From: Roseburia_C sp051879315
GTDB taxonomy: Bacteria > Bacillota > Clostridia > Lachnospirales > Lachnospiraceae
DNA: 25,487 bases
Assembly (NCBI GenBank): GCA_051879315.1
Contig: JBJELW010000046.1
Span: 1-25,487 of the forward strand
Direction: 5' to 3'
Numbering within the stretch: position 1 is the first letter of the stretch; each line of letters begins with the position of its first letter. The position numbers and the translations under genes were made by a program. The notes beneath the pieces are model-generated. The model saw nothing but the letters and a program-made list of their open reading frames with translations. It did no database searches and was not told where the DNA came from. Shown in pieces: positions 22,386 to 25,487 of this stretch.

Positions 22386-23495
22386 ATGAAAACAATTCAC
22401 AAGGAACTCCTTTTTCAAAAAAAGGATAAGATGACGCTGGAGCTGTTCACTGCAGACAGCATCTTTTTTGATATAGAGACCACCGGTTTTTCTCCGGCCC
22501 ACAGTTCATTATATCTGATTGGCTGCGCCCGAAGAAGCGGGGATTATCTTTGCGTGGATCAGTTTTTCGCCGAAAACAGTCAGGAGGAAAAATTGATTTT
22601 AAACGCATTTTTAGAGTTATTAAAACAATATCAAACCATCATCACCTTCAATGGAATCGGCTTTGATATCCCTTATCTCAAGGCGAAATGTGATCAGCAT
22701 GGACTGACCGAACATTTTTCGGATTTCAGTTATGTGGATATATTTAAGTCCGTCACTCAGATTAAACACATATTAAACCTTACTAACTATAAGCAAAAAA
22801 CGGTTGAGACATTTTTAGGCATTGTCCGTGATGACCAGTACAGCGGTGGTGATCTGATCGCTGTCTATGAAAACTATAAAAAAAATCAGGCTGAAGATCT
22901 GTTATCCTTGCTCTTGCTCCATAATTACGAAGATGTTTTAGGCATGATCGATCTGCTTCCGATTCTCTCCTATGTTCATCTGTTCAATGGACAATATAGC
23001 AATATCGTTCCCACAGTGAACGAACTGACTTCCTACCACAACACCAGGGAAACGGAAATAATTTTAGAGATGGAAACAGAATTTTTTATCCCACAGAAAT
23101 TTTCCTATAGCCATAACGGCATCTACTTGTGTGCACACGAATACACTTGTCGGATTTCTGTTCGGCTATGGACCGGCGAACTGAAATACTTCTTTCCGAA
23201 CTATCGGGACTATTACTATCTTCCGGCGGAAGATCAGGCTATTCACAAAAGTGTTTCTTCCTATGTAGACAAGTCACACCGGGTACCTGCGAAAGCCGCC
23301 ACCTGCTACACACGACACGAAGGTGTTTTCGTTCCGGAATACGAGGAGCTGATCACCCCGGCTTTCAAGCGGGAATATAAGGATAAAATCAGTTACTTTG
23401 AATTGACCACCAATTTTCTCCAATCTCAGGAACTCCTCAGTGCCTATACCAACCATCTTTTAAAATATCTGAAGTCCCAAAAACCTTCCAGATAA
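22386..23495 (+). CDS. RNase H-like 3'-5' exonuclease-domain protein (YprB-like)
   Basis: A 369-aa protein with an N-terminal DEDD-type exonuclease fold. Exo I is FFDIETTGF (D29, E31), Exo II is TFNGIGFDIPYL (D94), and Exo III is HNYEDVLGM (H179, D183), so all four acidic residues are present. Such domains (ribonuclease_H_2 / YprB) are found in uncharacterised Firmicutes proteins; the nucleic acid substrate is unknown. The C-terminal half (about 195-369) is less familiar, with no membrane segment. The start at 22386 is chosen for AAGGAGAT about 6 nt upstream; an in-frame ATG eight codons earlier has a poor site. It runs opposite to its neighbours and ends at a strong bidirectional terminator. 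Confidence 0.82.
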   Translation: MKTIHKELLFQKKDKMTLELFTADSIFFDIETTGFSPAHSSLYLIGCARRSGDYLCVDQFFAENSQEEKLILNAFLELLKQYQTIITFNGIGFDIPYLKAKCDQHGLTEHFSDFSYVDIFKSVTQIKHILNLTNYKQKTVETFLGIVRDDQYSGGDLIAVYENYKKNQAEDLLSLLLLHNYEDVLGMIDLLPILSYVHLFNGQYSNIVPTVNELTSYHNTRETEIILEMETEFFIPQKFSYSHNGIYLCAHEYTCRISVRLWTGELKYFFPNYRDYYYLPAEDQAIHKSVSSYVDKSHRVPAKAATCYTRHEGVFVPEYEELITPAFKREYKDKISYFELTTNFLQSQELLSAYTNHLLKYLKSQKPSR

Positions 23496-23509
23496 GTCTT
23501 GACAAAAAA

Positions 23510-23534
23510 AGTCACCATAAGGTGACTCTTTTTT
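23510..23534. terminator. Bidirectional rho-independent terminator
   Basis: GTCACC (23511-23516) and GGTGAC (23521-23526) form a perfect stem with an ATAA loop. The stem is flanked by AAAAAAA on the left and TCTTTTTT on the right. It therefore works for the plus-strand exonuclease gene (stop 15 bp upstream) and for minus-strand cheR, whose TAA stop at 23533 sits in the flanking tract. Confidence 0.9.
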
Positions 23535-24312
23535 ACTTTGATTTTTGAAAAAAGAAAGATCGATTTCTTTTGTAGCCTAATTCCCGATAATTGATGATCT
23601 GCTCCGTACTTCCAATAAACAACATACCTTCGTCCGTCAACGACTGATGGAACTTTCGATAAATCTGATCCTTTGCCTCCTCTGTGAAATAAATCACAAC
23701 ATTCCGGCATACGATCAAGTGACAATTCTTAGGATATTCATCACAGAGCAAATTATGCTGCCGGAATTCTACCCTCTGTTTGATCTGATCTGAAATTTTA
23801 AAAGAATTTCCAATGGGTGTGAAATACTTTTTCTTCAAATCCTCAGGAACCGAAGCAATGCTCTTTTCACTATACAAGCCCACCTTAGCCTTTTCCAGCA
23901 CCTGCTTATCAATATCCGTAGCAATTACATGGATCTGACTCAGCGGTATATGACGGGACAAAGCCATGACAAGGGAATAGGGCTCATCTCCGGTAGAGCA
24001 GGCAGCGCTCCAAATTTTGATATCATTCCCGAATTGTTTTAACAACATTGGAAAGACTTCCTGATCCAGAAACACCCACTGTTCCGGATTACGATAAAAC
24101 TCGGATACATTTATCGTCAAAAAATTGATAAATTCATCAAATTTTTCGGAATCCGTCTTCAAAAGAGCTACATATGCGTCATAGGAGTCCATGCGATTTT
24201 TGCTGGCCAGACTATCAATCCTACGGCGCATCTGTTTCTCCTTGTATGCATTTAAATCGATCGTAGTCAGAGCATATATATCCTTTTTAAACTTTTCGTA
24301 ATCATCAAACAT
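23533..24312 (-). CDS. cheR: CheR-type protein-glutamate O-methyltransferase
   Basis: A 259-aa protein expected to methylate glutamates of chemoreceptors using S-adenosylmethionine. The N-terminal helical domain holds the conserved LTINVSEFYRNPEQW (about 65-79). The SAM-binding domain shows KIWSAACSTGDEPYSLVMAL (about 99-118), HVIATDID and CRNVVIYF. The length is normal for a core CheR without a receptor-docking pentapeptide system or TPR extension. The start at 24312 follows AGGAGGT by 7 nt and is 18 bp after rpsA. No other chemotaxis gene is in the window, so this is an orphan locus; substrates may be encoded elsewhere. Confidence 0.93.
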   Translation of the reverse strand: MFDDYEKFKKDIYALTTIDLNAYKEKQMRRRIDSLASKNRMDSYDAYVALLKTDSEKFDEFINFLTINVSEFYRNPEQWVFLDQEVFPMLLKQFGNDIKIWSAACSTGDEPYSLVMALSRHIPLSQIHVIATDIDKQVLEKAKVGLYSEKSIASVPEDLKKKYFTPIGNSFKISDQIKQRVEFRQHNLLCDEYPKNCHLIVCRNVVIYFTEEAKDQIYRKFHQSLTDEGMLFIGSTEQIINYRELGYKRNRSFFFQKSK

Positions 24313-24330
24313 ATATGCTACCTCCTGCAA

Positions 24331-25425
24331 TTATTCTTCTACCGTCTCAGCAGCTTCCTCTACTGCATCCTCCTCCGGTAAAAGTGCCTTCATGCTAAGG
24401 CTGATCTTCTTCTCTTCCTCATTGAAGTCAACGATCTTAGCTTCGATTTCCTGTCCTACCTTAAGAACATCAGATGGTTTTTCCACATGTTCCTTAGCAA
24501 TCTGGGAAACATGTAACAATGCGTCCACGCCCGGTGCAAGTTCAACGAATGCGCCAAAATCTGTCATTCTTGCCACAGTACCCTTGACCACATTGCCGAT
24601 GGCAAATGTCTCAGCAGCAACTCTCCATGGATTCTGATCCGGGAATTTCATACTGAGGGCAATCTTTGTTTCTTTAATATCTTTAATGAATACTCTTACC
24701 GTATCGCCAACCTTCAACACTTTCTTGGGATTTTCAACACGTCCCCAGGACATCTCTGAAATATGAAGCAGACCATCTGCACCACCCAAATCGATGAATG
24801 CGCCAAAATCTGTCACATTTTTTACAATACCATCCATGATATCGCCAACCTGGATCTTTGCCAGCAACTCTTTCTGCAGTTCTTCCTTCTCAGCAACTAA
24901 AAGCTGCTTTCTATCGCCAATGATTCTTCTCTTCTTGGGATTGAACTCAGTGATTACAAAGGAAATCTCCTGTCCCTCATACTTGGTCAGATCCTTCTCA
25001 AAAGTATCAGACACAAGACTGGCAGGAATAAATACTCTTGCTTCATCAACAACGACACTCAGGCCACCGGATAATACCTGTGCAACCTTTGCGGTTAAAA
25101 CTTCCTTATTCTCGAATGCTTCCTCTAAACGCTTGTTACCCTTTTCAGCAGCAAGACGCTTATAAGTCAATACAACCTGTCCCTCGCCGTCATTTACCTT
25201 TAAGACTTTGGCTTCCATGGTATCGCCCACCTTCACAATGGTGGTAAGGTCAACATTTGCTTCATTTGTGTACTCACTGCGAGTAATTATACCGTCTGCT
25301 TTATATCCGATATTAAGGATAATCTCATCTGGTTTCACATCGATAACAACGCCTTCGACTACCTCTCCATTTCTTATTGTTTTTAATGATTCTTCCAACA
25401 TTTGTTCAAAACTTATTTCTGACAT
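24331..25425 (-). CDS. rpsA: 30S ribosomal protein S1 (four S1 domains)
   Basis: A 364-aa S1 protein built of four S1 RNA-binding repeats, at about residues 17-92, 104-172, 190-258 and 275-345. The last two are most canonical (GIVKNVTDFGAFIDLGGADGLLHISE and GTVARMTDFGAFVELAPG). The tail is acidic. E. coli S1 has six repeats; four is usual in Firmicutes, where the protein's translational role is less strict. The ATG at 25425 follows GAGGAGG by 9 nt; a TTG six codons earlier is inside that ribosome site and is rejected. It overlaps the end of ispH by 20 bp and is 18 bp before cheR. Confidence 0.94.
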   Translation of the reverse strand: MSEISFEQMLEESLKTIRNGEVVEGVVIDVKPDEIILNIGYKADGIITRSEYTNEANVDLTTIVKVGDTMEAKVLKVNDGEGQVVLTYKRLAAEKGNKRLEEAFENKEVLTAKVAQVLSGGLSVVVDEARVFIPASLVSDTFEKDLTKYEGQEISFVITEFNPKKRRIIGDRKQLLVAEKEELQKELLAKIQVGDIMDGIVKNVTDFGAFIDLGGADGLLHISEMSWGRVENPKKVLKVGDTVRVFIKDIKETKIALSMKFPDQNPWRVAAETFAIGNVVKGTVARMTDFGAFVELAPGVDALLHVSQIAKEHVEKPSDVLKVGQEIEAKIVDFNEEEKKISLSMKALLPEEDAVEEAAETVEE

Positions 25426-25486
25426 TATTTTGAACCTCCTCAATAATATTATTTGGGGTTGAAGCCCCTGCGGTAATACCTACGTT
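25406..25486 (-). CDS. ispH: IspH (HMB-PP reductase), C-terminal fragment cut by window edge
   Basis: The minus-strand frame reads NVGITAGASTPNNIIEEV and continues through QNNVRNKF to a TGA at 25406-25408. GITAGASTP followed by IIEEV is the hallmark C-terminus of 4-hydroxy-3-methylbut-2-enyl diphosphate reductase, the last step of the MEP isoprenoid pathway. Only about 26 residues are in the window. It overlaps rpsA by 20 bp in a different frame. In several Clostridia the two proteins are fused, which supports the pairing. Confidence 0.85.
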   Translation of the reverse strand, partial: NVGITAGASTPNNIIEEVQNNVRNKF

Positions 25487-25487
25487 A

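Noticed and set aside
1..25487. CRISPR array, tRNA/rRNA genes, insertion sequence or prophage
   Set aside because: No regular direct repeats, no tRNA-like cloverleaf or rRNA segment, and no transposase, integrase or phage structural frames were seen on either strand.

Overview
The window looks like chromosomal DNA of an anaerobic, Gram-positive, spore-forming Clostridia, most likely a Lachnospiraceae-type gut bacterium. The evidence is moderate GC with AT-rich spacers, strong AGGAGG-type ribosome sites, the sporulation protein GerW next to a DUF2953 protein, a six-subunit Rnf complex, and the ispH-rpsA-cheR order. The genus call is inference. Almost every gene lies on the minus strand; only apbE and an exonuclease-like gene run on the plus strand. 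No gap exceeds about 175 bp. I see no tRNA, rRNA, CRISPR array, insertion sequence or phage gene.

Layout along the minus strand, read right to left. (1) 25487-23533: the 3' end of ispH, rpsA (ribosomal S1) and a lone cheR, closed by a bidirectional terminator shared with the convergent exonuclease gene (22386-23495, plus). (2) 22294-17126: promoter and rnfCDGEAB operon, encoding the membrane ferredoxin:NAD+ oxidoreductase. It converges on apbE (16006-17016, plus), which encodes the flavin transferase expected to load FMN onto RnfG and RnfD. A large nested palindrome lies between them. (3) 15831-15040: a LytTR-PAS regulator divergent from apbE. (4) 14920-2554: a long, tightly packed cluster: proB, DUF896, 5-formyltetrahydrofolate cyclo-ligase, proA, miaB, a NusG-domain-II/Gx-transporter pair, ruvA, ruvB, zapA, a U32 protein, a SEDS glycosyltransferase and its cognate PBP. 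Gaps are short or negative, so most of these genes are probably co-transcribed or translationally coupled. (5) 2519-276: promoter, Nudix hydrolase, an unknown 106-aa gene, the DUF2953 protein and gerW, then a hairpin and a 47-aa membrane peptide (63-206) that gene callers would easily miss.

Functionally the window is mostly core: proline synthesis, tRNA modification, recombination, septum and peptidoglycan synthesis, and energy conservation. The parts most worth a second look are redox related: an EetA/EetB-like membrane pair embedded between miaB and ruvA, the Rnf/ApbE flavinylation set, a four-cysteine tail on RnfE, and the LytTR-PAS regulator beside apbE. Structural oddities include an 86-bp SEDS/PBP gene overlap, an ispH/rpsA overlap in different frames, and a three-tier palindrome between apbE and rnfB. 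I did not find a clearly new system; the candidates are graded under findings.
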